DNA of 35,191 nucleotides, from the NCBI GenBank assembly GCA_044445605.1, contig JBIOEA010000023.1, positions 1 to 35,191 on the forward strand, given 5' to 3'. Made by a program: the position numbers and the translations under genes. The DNA is from CAWKDC01 sp044445605. GTDB taxonomy: Bacteria; Pseudomonadota; Gammaproteobacteria; JABCZS01. The notes beneath the pieces are model-generated. The model saw nothing but the letters and a program-made list of their open reading frames with translations, was not told where the DNA came from and searched no databases. Within the stretch, counting starts at the first letter, position 1. Every line of letters begins with the position of its first letter. This document shows positions 25,362 through 33,300 of the stretch, piece after piece.

Positions 25362-26555
25362 CTACTCACCCTCTTCCGTTCCTTGAACGATGCTCGCCGT
25401 CTCATCCTGTTCTAATCGATTACGGCCAGCTTGTTTCGCGCGGTACAGTGCAGCATCAGCCTTCGAAACCAAATGGACCATCTCATCATCTTGGAATGGC
25501 ACCATACAGGCAACACCGGCACTCATCGACACAAAGGCACTGGCCTTTGTGTTCGCCGCCGGTATCCGCAACGCAACAAGCGCTGCCAATACATGCTGCG
25601 CCATCTTCACCGCGCCTTCCAAGGTCGTATCAGGCAAAATAGCCGCAAACTCTTCACCCCCGTAACGTGCAACACAGTCACCGGGGCGCTTAAATGTTTG
25701 TCGCAATACCGCGGACACTTTCTTTAAACATTCATCACCTTGTTGGTGCCCAAATGTATCATTGTAATCCTTGAAAAAATCCAAATCGAACATGATAAAG
25801 GCTATCGGTAATTGAGACCGCACCGCTCGGCCCCACTCCTTCGCTAATACCACATCTAACTGGCGACGGTTCGATAATTGCGTTAATTCGTCCGTGTTCG
25901 ACAATGCCAACACTTTATCGTTCGCTATCTCTAGATTTTGATTCGTGTGTTTTAAATTTTGGATCAGTTCGTCTTTGTCAATTTGTAACTGGATGCTTTC
26001 TGTCGCCAACCGGTGACTTTGCATGTACGTGCTCGAAATCGAAATATAATAAATTAACATCATGCTCGACATCGCAAACCCAAGGGCGTTCCCTTGAAAT
26101 AAAAACACGATCGTCGGGGGAATAATCATCGGACTAATATAAGAAAAAAAGACAAGCGGCACGCTCACCATCGATGCGACCGCACCTACCGACATCCCGC
26201 CTAATGAGAAAATAATAAATACGATGTAAACATCAGGTATCGTGAAGGCAAAACCAATAAAAACTGAAACCCATAAAATCCCCGTGACAAATACACTGAT
26301 CGCAAATATATCAATCAGCCTTTTAGGGTCTGTTTCAAAATCACCTTTGTTTAAAATTATTTTGAAAAAAATAAATCGCGTGATACACCATATGGTCATC
26401 ACAGCAAGCCATGTCAAAATTTTGACGGCAGAAACTACCGGCAATAGCATCACGGTTAAAATGCTTGCAATCACAATATTAATCGGAATCACCGCTGGCG
26501 CTCTTTTATATAGCAACCTAACCTGCTCCGTCATGATCCGTTTAGAATCCGGCAC
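25362..26555 (-). CDS. Membrane-bound diguanylate cyclase (GGDEF)
   Basis: This protein probably makes cyclic di-GMP from two GTP. The first 180 residues hold about six hydrophobic segments (for example NIVIASILTVMLLPVV and YIVFIIFSLGGMSVGAVASMV), followed by a short coiled linker and a C-terminal GGDEF domain. The active-site loop is RYGGEEFA, with GGEEF at about 299-303. An RPGD at 290-293, five residues upstream, matches the RxxD product-inhibition site. I choose GTG at 26555 (397 residues), behind AAGGGGAAGG; ATG at 26534 is an alternative. The frame reaching 26648 would run through the promoter. No EAL domain is present, and the sensed signal is unknown. Confidence 0.88.
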   Translation of the reverse strand: MPDSKRIMTEQVRLLYKRAPAVIPINIVIASILTVMLLPVVSAVKILTWLAVMTIWCITRFIFFKIILNKGDFETDPKRLIDIFAISVFVTGILWVSVFIGFAFTIPDVYIVFIIFSLGGMSVGAVASMVSVPLVFFSYISPMIIPPTIVFLFQGNALGFAMSSMMLIYYISISSTYMQSHRLATESIQLQIDKDELIQNLKHTNQNLEIANDKVLALSNTDELTQLSNRRQLDVVLAKEWGRAVRSQLPIAFIMFDLDFFKDYNDTFGHQQGDECLKKVSAVLRQTFKRPGDCVARYGGEEFAAILPDTTLEGAVKMAQHVLAALVALRIPAANTKASAFVSMSAGVACMVPFQDDEMVHLVSKADAALYRAKQAGRNRLEQDETASIVQGTEEGE

Positions 26556-26584
26556 GCGCCTTCCCCTTGGTTGGAATCTAGTTA

Positions 26585-26613
26585 TATATATTATTGTAGC
26601 TGATTTATGTAAA
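26585..26613 (-). promoter_or_regulatory. Candidate promoter of the diguanylate cyclase gene
   Basis: On the minus strand, TTTACA (26608-26613) and TATATA (26585-26590) are 17 bases apart, 30 bases upstream of the GTG start. This supports the shorter start over the frame reaching 26648. Confidence 0.5.
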
Positions 26614-26625
26614 AGCCCCCGCCCG

Positions 26626-26688
26626 CCAACAACCCCTGATAAAAGCATCTGTTCCCTTTGAGCGAAAATGCAGTGTCGGGGGTTGTTG
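26626..26688. repeat. Inverted repeat with CAACAACCCC arms
   Basis: CAACAACCCC (26627-26636) and GGGGTTGTTG (26679-26688) form 10-base inverted arms about 42 bases apart, in the gap between the small exported protein gene and the diguanylate cyclase gene. The right arm extends to GTCGGGGGTTGTTG, whose complement is the 14-mer at 9483-9496. It may act as a terminator or 3' structure for the upstream gene. Confidence 0.6.
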
Positions 26689-26705
26689 TCTGGTTGAGGG
26701 AGCGC

Positions 26706-26939
26706 CTATGCCTTCATCCCCGGTGTTGTCGCCATGGTGCCACCGCTTTTCACACATTCTGCTACGTTCTTATAGCTTTCAAAATGTTTAATGCGGTTAT
26801 AGTAACGACTCTCCGGTGTATGGCATACGCCTTTTTCTGTTTTTTTAACGATCGTTTCTGCACTGGCTACGTTCTGTGCAATCACAGGCATAGCAAAAAC
26901 AGTCGCGAGGGTAAAAGCACAGATTATTTTTTTTTGCAT
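26706..26939 (-). CDS. Small exported protein with two cysteines, unknown function
   Basis: This 77-residue protein begins with a clear signal peptide (MQKKIICAFTLATVFAMPVIA, likely cut before QNVASA), so the mature form is about 55 residues and periplasmic or secreted. The mature part contains GVCHTPESRYYNRIKHFESYKNVAECVKSGG, with two cysteines that could form one disulfide and several aromatics. I recall similar C-H-x4-S-x-YY...C-x3-GG segments in small secreted gammaproteobacterial proteins, but cannot assign a function. AAGGAG lies 9 bases before the ATG, and it has its own promoter. Confidence 0.8.
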   Translation of the reverse strand: MQKKIICAFTLATVFAMPVIAQNVASAETIVKKTEKGVCHTPESRYYNRIKHFESYKNVAECVKSGGTMATTPGMKA

Positions 26940-26979
26940 GGTTAATGTCTCCTTATATTATTTTAAAAACCATGGCGGC

Positions 26980-27007
26980 ATTATATCCGCAATTAAAAAA
27001 AATACAA
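26980..27007 (-). promoter_or_regulatory. Promoter of the small exported protein
   Basis: On the minus strand, TTGTAT (27002-27007) and a perfect TATAAT (26980-26985) are 16 bases apart with a T-rich spacer, immediately after the dnaQ stop. The untranslated leader would be about 35 bases. Confidence 0.65.
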
Positions 27008-27008
27008 T

Positions 27009-27677
27009 CTATTTTTTAAAATAGTCCGCATCTAATGCTAACTCAGCATCGCTCGCGCGCACAATCACTACGTCTGATAATACCGGCGTGGTCACGGTCA
27101 CTTGCGTCACCGCTTGTGTGATCACTGTTTCCGTTTCCCAGGCCATTGCTTGCTGGCCACCCGTCATCGCTAAATACACTTCGGCTAAAATTTCACTATC
27201 TAATAACGCGCCATGTAATTCGCGGTGGCTATTATTGATATCCAAACGCTTGCACAAGGCATCCAACGAGTTCTTTTGGCCAGGGTATGTTTTCCGCGCC
27301 AATATCAAGGTATCAATCACGTCCGCGGCATAATCTTCCAGTGGCTTACGCTTTTTCTTTTTGCACAACGATAATTCATAGTCTAAAAAACCCACGTCGA
27401 AGGGCGCGTTATGAATAATCAGCGTTGCCCCTTCGATGAATTCAATAAATTCATCACATACATCTTCAAAAAATGGCTTGTCTGTCAAAAAATCTGCCGT
27501 GATGCCGTGCACCGCCTGTGCGCCAGGATCAATACTGCGTTTGGGATTTAAATAATAATGGAACGTCCTTCCCGTCAAACGACGATCGATCATTTCAATG
27601 GCCCCGATTTCAATCACACGATGTTTTGCAGCTGGGCTTAAACCTGTCGTTTCTGTATCCAAAAAAATGTGTCTCAT
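27009..27677 (-). CDS. dnaQ: DNA polymerase III epsilon subunit (proofreading exonuclease)
   Basis: Epsilon is the 3'-5' proofreading exonuclease of the polymerase III core and works with the DnaE product encoded elsewhere in the window. The 222-residue protein shows the DEDDh exonuclease motifs: FLDTETTGLSP near the start, IIHNAPFDVGFLDYEL in the middle and HRELHGALLDSEILAEVYLAM. The C-terminal segment would bind alpha. I use ATG 27677, which shares its A with the rnhA stop (TGATG) and has GGAG 8 bases upstream; a TTG codon just before it is less likely. rnhA-dnaQ adjacency is common, but usually divergent in enterics; here they are co-directional. Confidence 0.96.
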   Translation of the reverse strand: MRHIFLDTETTGLSPAAKHRVIEIGAIEMIDRRLTGRTFHYYLNPKRSIDPGAQAVHGITADFLTDKPFFEDVCDEFIEFIEGATLIIHNAPFDVGFLDYELSLCKKKKRKPLEDYAADVIDTLILARKTYPGQKNSLDALCKRLDINNSHRELHGALLDSEILAEVYLAMTGGQQAMAWETETVITQAVTQVTVTTPVLSDVVIVRASDAELALDADYFKK

Positions 27678-28123
27678 CAAGGCTTCTCCAACAATAAATC
27701 AATTGCTTCGTTTGCTAATAAATCAGCTTGGTCATTTTCCGGGTGGCCGCTGTGGCCCTTTACCCAATGCCACGTGATCGTATGACGCTTCATTTCTGCG
27801 GCCAATAATACCCATAAATCCGCATTCTTCACGGGCTCTTTGCTGGCCGTCTTCCAGCCGTTCTTTTCCCAGTTTTTCATCCATTGGGTGGCCCCATTTT
27901 TGACGTACTGAGAATCGGTTGTCAAGCTAACTGAGCAGTGTTCTGTTAGGGCACGCAGACCCTCGATGGCGGCCATGAGTTCCATTCGGTTGTTGGTTGT
28001 GTTATATTCAGACCCTGACAACGTTTTTATGTGGCCATTGTAGCGCAACACCGCGCCCCAACCCCCTGGCCCCGGGTTACCACGGCAGGCACCGTCGGTA
28101 TACATTTCCACCACTTTACTCAC
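27677..28123 (-). CDS. rnhA: Ribonuclease HI
   Basis: RNase HI degrades the RNA of RNA-DNA hybrids, including R-loops and primers. The preferred start is GTG at 28123 (148 residues, reading (V)SKVVEMYTDGACRGNPGPGGWGAVLRY), because GAGG lies 6 bases upstream and the length matches the family. A frame from 28162 adds 13 residues that overlap the divergent mltD-like gene. Catalytic residues are visible: Asp10 (YTDG), Glu in NRMELMAA, Asp in LTTDSQYV, and His/Asp in KGHSGHPENDQAD. Together with rnhB, the cell has both RNase H types. Confidence 0.95.
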   Translation of the reverse strand: MSKVVEMYTDGACRGNPGPGGWGAVLRYNGHIKTLSGSEYNTTNNRMELMAAIEGLRALTEHCSVSLTTDSQYVKNGATQWMKNWEKNGWKTASKEPVKNADLWVLLAAEMKRHTITWHWVKGHSGHPENDQADLLANEAIDLLLEKP

Positions 28124-28144
28124 AGAGGACCTCACATTATTCGA

Positions 28145-29140
28145 ATGCTTCATTTTAGACAAAACTTGTTGCTTTGGCTATTGATGCTGGTTGCCCTGAC
28201 CCTCAATGCCCTTGCAGATGATACCTCATTAACGTTATCGAGAGGTGACGAAAATGCAGCGATATTACAAGAGTCGCGCGCGCGTTCAATGTGGACCCAT
28301 ATTCAGACGGATATCTTTGGCACGCAAGCTCAAAAGCCGGCCGTTGCCTCCCAGTTGCGCACCTATCAAAAGAACAATGCTCAATTACAGCGCTCCCTCC
28401 TGCGCAGTGAACCTTTTCTCTATCATATTGTGACCGAGCTTGAAAAACGTCATCTTCCCCTGGCCTTTGCGTTGTTGCCGATGATTGAAAGCGCCTATGA
28501 CCCGAAAGCCTTGTCCCAAAAAGGTGCTGCTGGCTTATGGCAGCTCATGCCTGGGACCGCACGTGCTTATGGCGTGACGCAGAATGGTTTTTATGATGGC
28601 CGTAAAGATTTATTGGCGTCTACAGAAGCCGCGCTTGACCATCTCACGCATTTGAGTGAGATGTTTAATAATGACTGGCTGTTGGTGCTGGCGGCATACA
28701 ATGCCGGCGAAGGCACCGTACAGCGCGCGATACGCCGCAATGAACAAGCGAAATTGCCGACTGATTTTTGGTCGTTACGTTTGCCACGTCAGACTCAATT
28801 ATATGTACCTAAATTGTTGGCCCTCGCTGAGCTGGTTTCTCAAGCGGAGCGTTATGGATTAAAGTTACCTCAGACACCGAAAACACCGATCATTGAATAT
28901 GTGGAATTGGATTCGCAAATCGATTTGGCTATGGCAGCCCGGTTAGCTGAGATTTCATTGGATGAATTGTATAAGTTAAATCCCGGGTATAAACAACGGA
29001 AGAGTAACCCCAATGGCCCTCATCGCATTTTCTTGCCGAGTGACCATGTCGATGTGTTCCAAGCAAACTTGTCGCATCTGCCGCCTACCGTGCGTGCAAG
29101 CTGGAAGCCAGTGAATGAAACAGGTGCGAGGAGATTGTGA
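28145..29140 (+). CDS. mltD: MltD-like membrane-bound lytic transglycosylase lacking visible LysM repeats
   Basis: Lytic transglycosylases cleave the MurNAc-GlcNAc bond of peptidoglycan, leaving 1,6-anhydroMurNAc. Start 28145 gives 331 residues with an N-terminal signal or anchor (NLLLWLLMLVALTLNALA). The SLT domain spans about 90-230, with catalytic Glu115 in PMIESAYDP, then GAAGLWQLMPGTARAYG and LAAYNAGEGTVQRAI. The following segment (EYVELDSQIDLAMAARLAEISLDELYKLNPGY) resembles the stretch before the LysM repeats in E. coli MltD. Here the protein ends after it, so cell-wall anchoring by LysM is missing. It diverges from rnhA by 21 bases. Confidence 0.88.
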   Translation: MLHFRQNLLLWLLMLVALTLNALADDTSLTLSRGDENAAILQESRARSMWTHIQTDIFGTQAQKPAVASQLRTYQKNNAQLQRSLLRSEPFLYHIVTELEKRHLPLAFALLPMIESAYDPKALSQKGAAGLWQLMPGTARAYGVTQNGFYDGRKDLLASTEAALDHLTHLSEMFNNDWLLVLAAYNAGEGTVQRAIRRNEQAKLPTDFWSLRLPRQTQLYVPKLLALAELVSQAERYGLKLPQTPKTPIIEYVELDSQIDLAMAARLAEISLDELYKLNPGYKQRKSNPNGPHRIFLPSDHVDVFQANLSHLPPTVRASWKPVNETGARRL

Positions 29141-29170
29141 GGCTTATTGAGTTTAAAATCACCCAGTTAT

Positions 29171-29187
29171 TTCTAGCATTACTAGAA
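29171..29187. promoter_or_regulatory. AbiE operator candidate 1 (TTCTAG-N5-CTAGAA)
   Basis: This perfect 6-bp inverted repeat with a 5-base centre lies about 80 bases before abiEi and 29 bases upstream of the candidate -35. With flanks (29170-29191) it matches site 2 at 20 of 22 positions. Confidence 0.65.
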
Positions 29188-29215
29188 TATCCAGCTAAAA
29201 AACAAACCCAAACAC

Positions 29216-29244
29216 TTGATCAAGTTTAAAAACAGTACTATATT
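29216..29244 (+). promoter_or_regulatory. Promoter of the AbiE locus, probably giving a leaderless mRNA
   Basis: TTGATC (29216-29221) and TATATT (29239-29244) have a 17-base spacer. Seven bases after the -10 is the A of the abiEi ATG, and no Shine-Dalgarno precedes that ATG. The transcript may start at the start codon itself. Confidence 0.5.
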
Positions 29245-29260
29245 TCTAGTATGACTAGAA
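29244..29260. promoter_or_regulatory. AbiE operator candidate 2 over the start codon
   Basis: The same TTCTAG-N5-CTAGAA palindrome covers the end of the -10 and the abiEi ATG (29251). Its centre is 73 bases from that of site 1, close to seven helical turns, so two repressor units would sit on the same DNA face. Confidence 0.65.
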
Positions 29261-30060
29261 TATCTGAAAACAAAATAAACAAACTTATGACGCACCTCTC
29301 TCCTGGGAGCGTTGTTACTGCCCAATGGTTAAAAACTCAAGGCATATCCCCTAAATTAGCCTGGTGGTATGTACACTCGGGGTGGCTTGAGCGTATTGGT
29401 AATCAGGCATATCAAAAAAAAGGCGAACAAGTAAACTGGATAGGGGCTGTCTCAGCACTGCAAACTCAATTACAACTGCCTGTCCACGTTGGCGGTAAAT
29501 CAGCTTTAGAGCTGCAGGGCAAAGCACACTTTATCGTCATGCAAGACATCGCACAGGTGACGCTCTTCTCGCGACCTAAAACAAAGATACCATCGTGGAT
29601 CCACGAACATCCTGTTTGGTCAACATTATTTTCCATCTATTCAACTTCTTTATTTCAACAGGCTGAGACCGATATTTCATTGATAAAAAAAACAATAGAG
29701 GGGGTAACGCTACAATTATCTTCCCCCGAACGCGCAATCATGGAATTACTGCATTTGGTTCCACAACATCAATCATTGGATGAAGCCGCATTAATCATGG
29801 AAAATTTAGCTTACCTAAGACCTAATCTGGTACAATCTTTGCTTGAAAACTGTTCATCCATAAAAGTAAAACGTTTATTTTTATTTCTAGCAGACAGAAA
29901 TCAACACGAGTGGTTGTCAGCGCTGGATATGAGTAAAATAAACCTTGGGCAAGGTAAGCGCGTGATCGGAGTAGGCGGAGAATACCATCCAAAATATAAA
30001 ATATCTGTCCCTAAATTAAAAAAAGAAGGAGAAATTAATGATATCGGAGACATACCTTAA
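29251..30060 (+). CDS. abiEi: AbiEi-type antitoxin of a type IV toxin-antitoxin system
   Basis: AbiEi antitoxins repress their own operon through an N-terminal winged helix and counter the AbiEii nucleotidyltransferase toxin without direct binding. This 269-residue protein has the expected layout: a helix-turn-helix at about 10-60 (GSVVTAQWLKTQGISPKLAWWYVHSGWLERIGNQAYQ) and a longer C-terminal domain with VGGKSALELQGKAHF and SSPERAIMELLHLVP, which is typical of this family. It overlaps the toxin frame by 23 bases. Palindromic sites upstream fit autoregulation. It appears intact. Confidence 0.88.
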   Translation: MTRISENKINKLMTHLSPGSVVTAQWLKTQGISPKLAWWYVHSGWLERIGNQAYQKKGEQVNWIGAVSALQTQLQLPVHVGGKSALELQGKAHFIVMQDIAQVTLFSRPKTKIPSWIHEHPVWSTLFSIYSTSLFQQAETDISLIKKTIEGVTLQLSSPERAIMELLHLVPQHQSLDEAALIMENLAYLRPNLVQSLLENCSSIKVKRLFLFLADRNQHEWLSALDMSKINLGQGKRVIGVGGEYHPKYKISVPKLKKEGEINDIGDIP

Positions 30061-30325
30061 ACAAGTAGAACTGCTCTTAAAAATATTGCCCATTGTCAAT
30101 AAACAGAAATGCTTTTCTCTCAAGGGTGGGACAGCTATCAATTTATTCCTGCAAAATATGCCAAGATTGAGCGTGGATATTGATTTAACGTACACTCCCA
30201 TCGAACCCAGAAATATTTTTATTCAAAACATCACAGATGCACTAAACATTCTTTCCAAGAACATTAATGACAGTGGGCGTGGTGAGTATCATGCAAAGCC
30301 CGTTTTCACAGCAGAAGTTTTTTAA
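30038..30325 (+). pseudogene. abiEii: Truncated AbiEii nucleotidyltransferase toxin
   Basis: Only 95 residues remain, against roughly 250-300 in full AbiEii toxins. The nucleotidyltransferase core is present: KGGTAINLF with Gly30-Gly31, and RLSVDIDLTY with Asp47 and Asp49, the metal-binding pair. The reading frame ends about 45 residues later, at a stop that touches the stop of the convergent 1,515-residue gene. The rest of the fold, including the helical C-terminal half, is missing. AAGGAG lies 7 bases upstream. It is probably inactive, although a short residual protein with its catalytic Asp pair could still be made. Confidence 0.85.
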
Positions 30326-33300
30326 GGCTTATTACCGCGTTTACGTGGCTCTTCGTTTTTCGAGCTAGTCAATGTCAATGCAGCACCTTGCCCCGCAATC
30401 TCATTAATGACTTCTTTGACCTTCGCTTCAGCGGTTAACCATACGTTCTTCGTCAGCGGCCCCTTTCCACCTTTCCCATTTTGTAATACTAATTTTAATC
30501 GTCCACCTTCCAACTCGGCAGCAATGCGGCAATCTTCACCTTTGTCACTTTTGACCGTTAATTGTAGGTTGCGCGCATCTGTATTTTCATTAAACGCAGC
30601 CATCACCTGAGCAACTGTCATGCCTTTTATATCAAACACAACACGCGGCTTGGTCGCATTCATGTAGCTCGTTTGCTTGACTGCGTGGGCTGCTTGGGGA
30701 GCTTTTGTTGAATCGTAAGTGGGTGTAGCAGCCGTGCCTTTCGCAACTCTATAGTCGTGAATACCCTGCCTTATCGTTTCTGAATTCATTGCACCATATT
30801 TATCATTGTATGCATTGTGCTCAATCACGTTCGCCACATGCGCCGCTTTGGCGTCAACCCTTTGGTGAATGCCTTCGAGTATAGGTTTCAACGAAGAATC
30901 GGGGATGTCTTTTAGTCCGGTAGCAGCAACACTCACAGGAAGAATATTTGTTTGAATCGCGACCAAGACGGCTTTGTAATCCTTTGCCAAGGTGCTATCT
31001 GGGCTGATTTTTTTCATTTCCAAATAGGCGTTAATCTCTTTCGTTAACAAATCTAAGATGCGCGCTTCTGCATCCGCGCCAGTAAGGGCAACAAGCGCAG
31101 GTTGCGTCATCCCTTTAGCATAAAACATCGGGGCAGTATCAAATGGGATGCCATAGTTATGGCCAGATGAGTTGCCTGCTTTTAAATTAATAACGAGTGG
31201 GTTCGCCACAGCTTTAACATAGACATCATCAAATGCATTCCTATCTGCGAGCGTTCCCTGCAACAGCAACGTCAACAATACATCAATATTTTGTCGATGA
31301 ATATCACGTTGATTATCTTGAGCGGTCGTTACACTAACGCCCTCTTCCGTGGATATTTTATCTAATTTTGCTTCCCAGGCAGGTTGCGCGGGCGCAGGAA
31401 CACCGATGACGTCTGCAAGTGGCTTACCCTCGCGGATGGCATCTTTTGCACGTCCCAATAATACCGAGTACGCTTGGGCTTCTAATTGAAGGGCAGGATG
31501 TGCGTTAAGTCCGGCCAGATGATTAGCGATCACAGCATCTGCGGCCGTGATGCGGTCATTCGCTTCAGTTAAAGCCGCATCAGCATCTGTCTTTGCAGCG
31601 CGACAAGCAGCTTGACCTGGAGCGGTAAAGGCATGATACCCACGTGCGGCGCCAGCCTCCTGATTGTCGTAGACATATACAACATCATCCGGTGCGGCTA
31701 GGGCAGCATCAAGAGGAACATCTAAATTATCAAAAAAGTACGCTTTCGCCCTATCAAGTAACGTGTGATCAGTCAAATCGGCAAGATCGATATCCCCAAA
31801 GATATCTGGCTTAAATTCTCTTGTGCTACCATCTTTTTGGACGACCACTATCGTTTGTTGGCGCAGTATTGCAGTCCATTGCACGTCGTATGGGTTATGT
31901 ACGGCGCCTGTGCCAGCTTGTTGTTCAGCATTATATTTGGCCATCTTTGCTTCAAATTCGCTAAATGCATTTTCGATGACTTGATTATCTGCCTTCGCAA
32001 GATCTATCTCGGCTTCAAATGGCGCTCTTCGATCGGCCAAAGCAGCGAGAGACATTGCCTTATATTCTGGGAGCAAGGAGTCCTCGATCTTTATCACCTC
32101 TAAGCGACTTTGCCCTCTAAGCACGTTTTTCTCTTCTAATAACTTTTCAATTCTCGTCACAGGCTCTAGAACGCTTCGCTCCTGGTCAGCAAGTATAGGC
32201 TTACCTAGAGCAACCAAACGAATATGAGCAGCAGTCTTTGCTTCCTCCAAATCGTGATAAAGATTAATACACTCAGAATCTAGTTTTAGATATGCTTCTT
32301 CAACTAGTGCCAATGCTTTAACTTTCTCTACCTCGCCTTCCACCTCCCGCAAAACAGGACTCAATTCGCTTAAAGCATGCTCAACACCTGCCGCATCATC
32401 AATGTTCAATTGAGCATTCAGGATGCGATTCTGGTACGTTACGTGTGCCGCTGCAGAAAGACCTAAAGCTTCGTGTAGATTTGCAGAAGCGGCTGCTCCA
32501 AGATTTGTAGCAGAAAGTGAGCCTGCAGCCGCAGGAGGTGGATCAAATAACACCTGCTGGAATCGCGCTTTTTTTGATAGCACTAAACCACTGCCAATAG
32601 TTATATCATTCCCTTTTTTGAGTTCGTCACGCTCTTTAATCCGACTATTACGAGCATCTTGGCGCCTTTCTAATTCGCTTAAAAAATCAACCGGAGGAGG
32701 TGGGGAAGCAGCAGCCGCTACGGCGAGTGACTTCACTAGATTTTGTCGCATAGCATTCAATGCAACCAATTGATCAGTGACTAAAGGGGCAGGACCAGCA
32801 GATAGTTTTGGCGAAATAGCCTCTACTTTCGCGGCTGCAATCGCTTCTTTTTTATATGCTTGGAAGTTAGCCTTAACAGTAGTAGGATCTTTCCCAGCAC
32901 AGATCCCTGCCTCCATGCTGTTAAGCACAATATCATCTTCTTCCAGCTCGCGGCTCACTGCAGCTCTTGCAGCAGTTTCTTTAGCCACGATTTGTATGTA
33001 ACGGTCAAGTTCTGTATTAGGGGCGGCATTTATTCCATGAAAATGATTTTTTCCTTCATGTTGCACAACAACGTAACCAGCCACCCTAAATGGAGCACCA
33101 ATGGAAATGCGAGGGTCAAATATTTCCAGTGAACCATCCATGCTGACAACATGCACTGCACGGTTTAAACGGGCTGCTTCTACTAAAATGTCTACCCTAT
33201 TTAAAGGACGACCAGGTTTTGTTAATTCTATTAGAATGTCAGCATCGGAAGGTTTTTTACCATATTTCTTTTCGAATTCTTTTTGTATGGCAACTTTTAA

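Noticed and set aside
26658..26945. Plus-strand frame of 95 residues over the small exported protein
   Set aside because: It is antisense to a gene with a signal peptide, ribosome site and promoter, and has none of these itself.
32262..32285. Cys867 (SECINLY) as nucleophile of a third OTU module
   Set aside because: It lacks the Asn-rich lead-in seen at Cys99 and is 212 residues from His1079, longer than in modules 1 and 2. It is kept only as a weak possibility.
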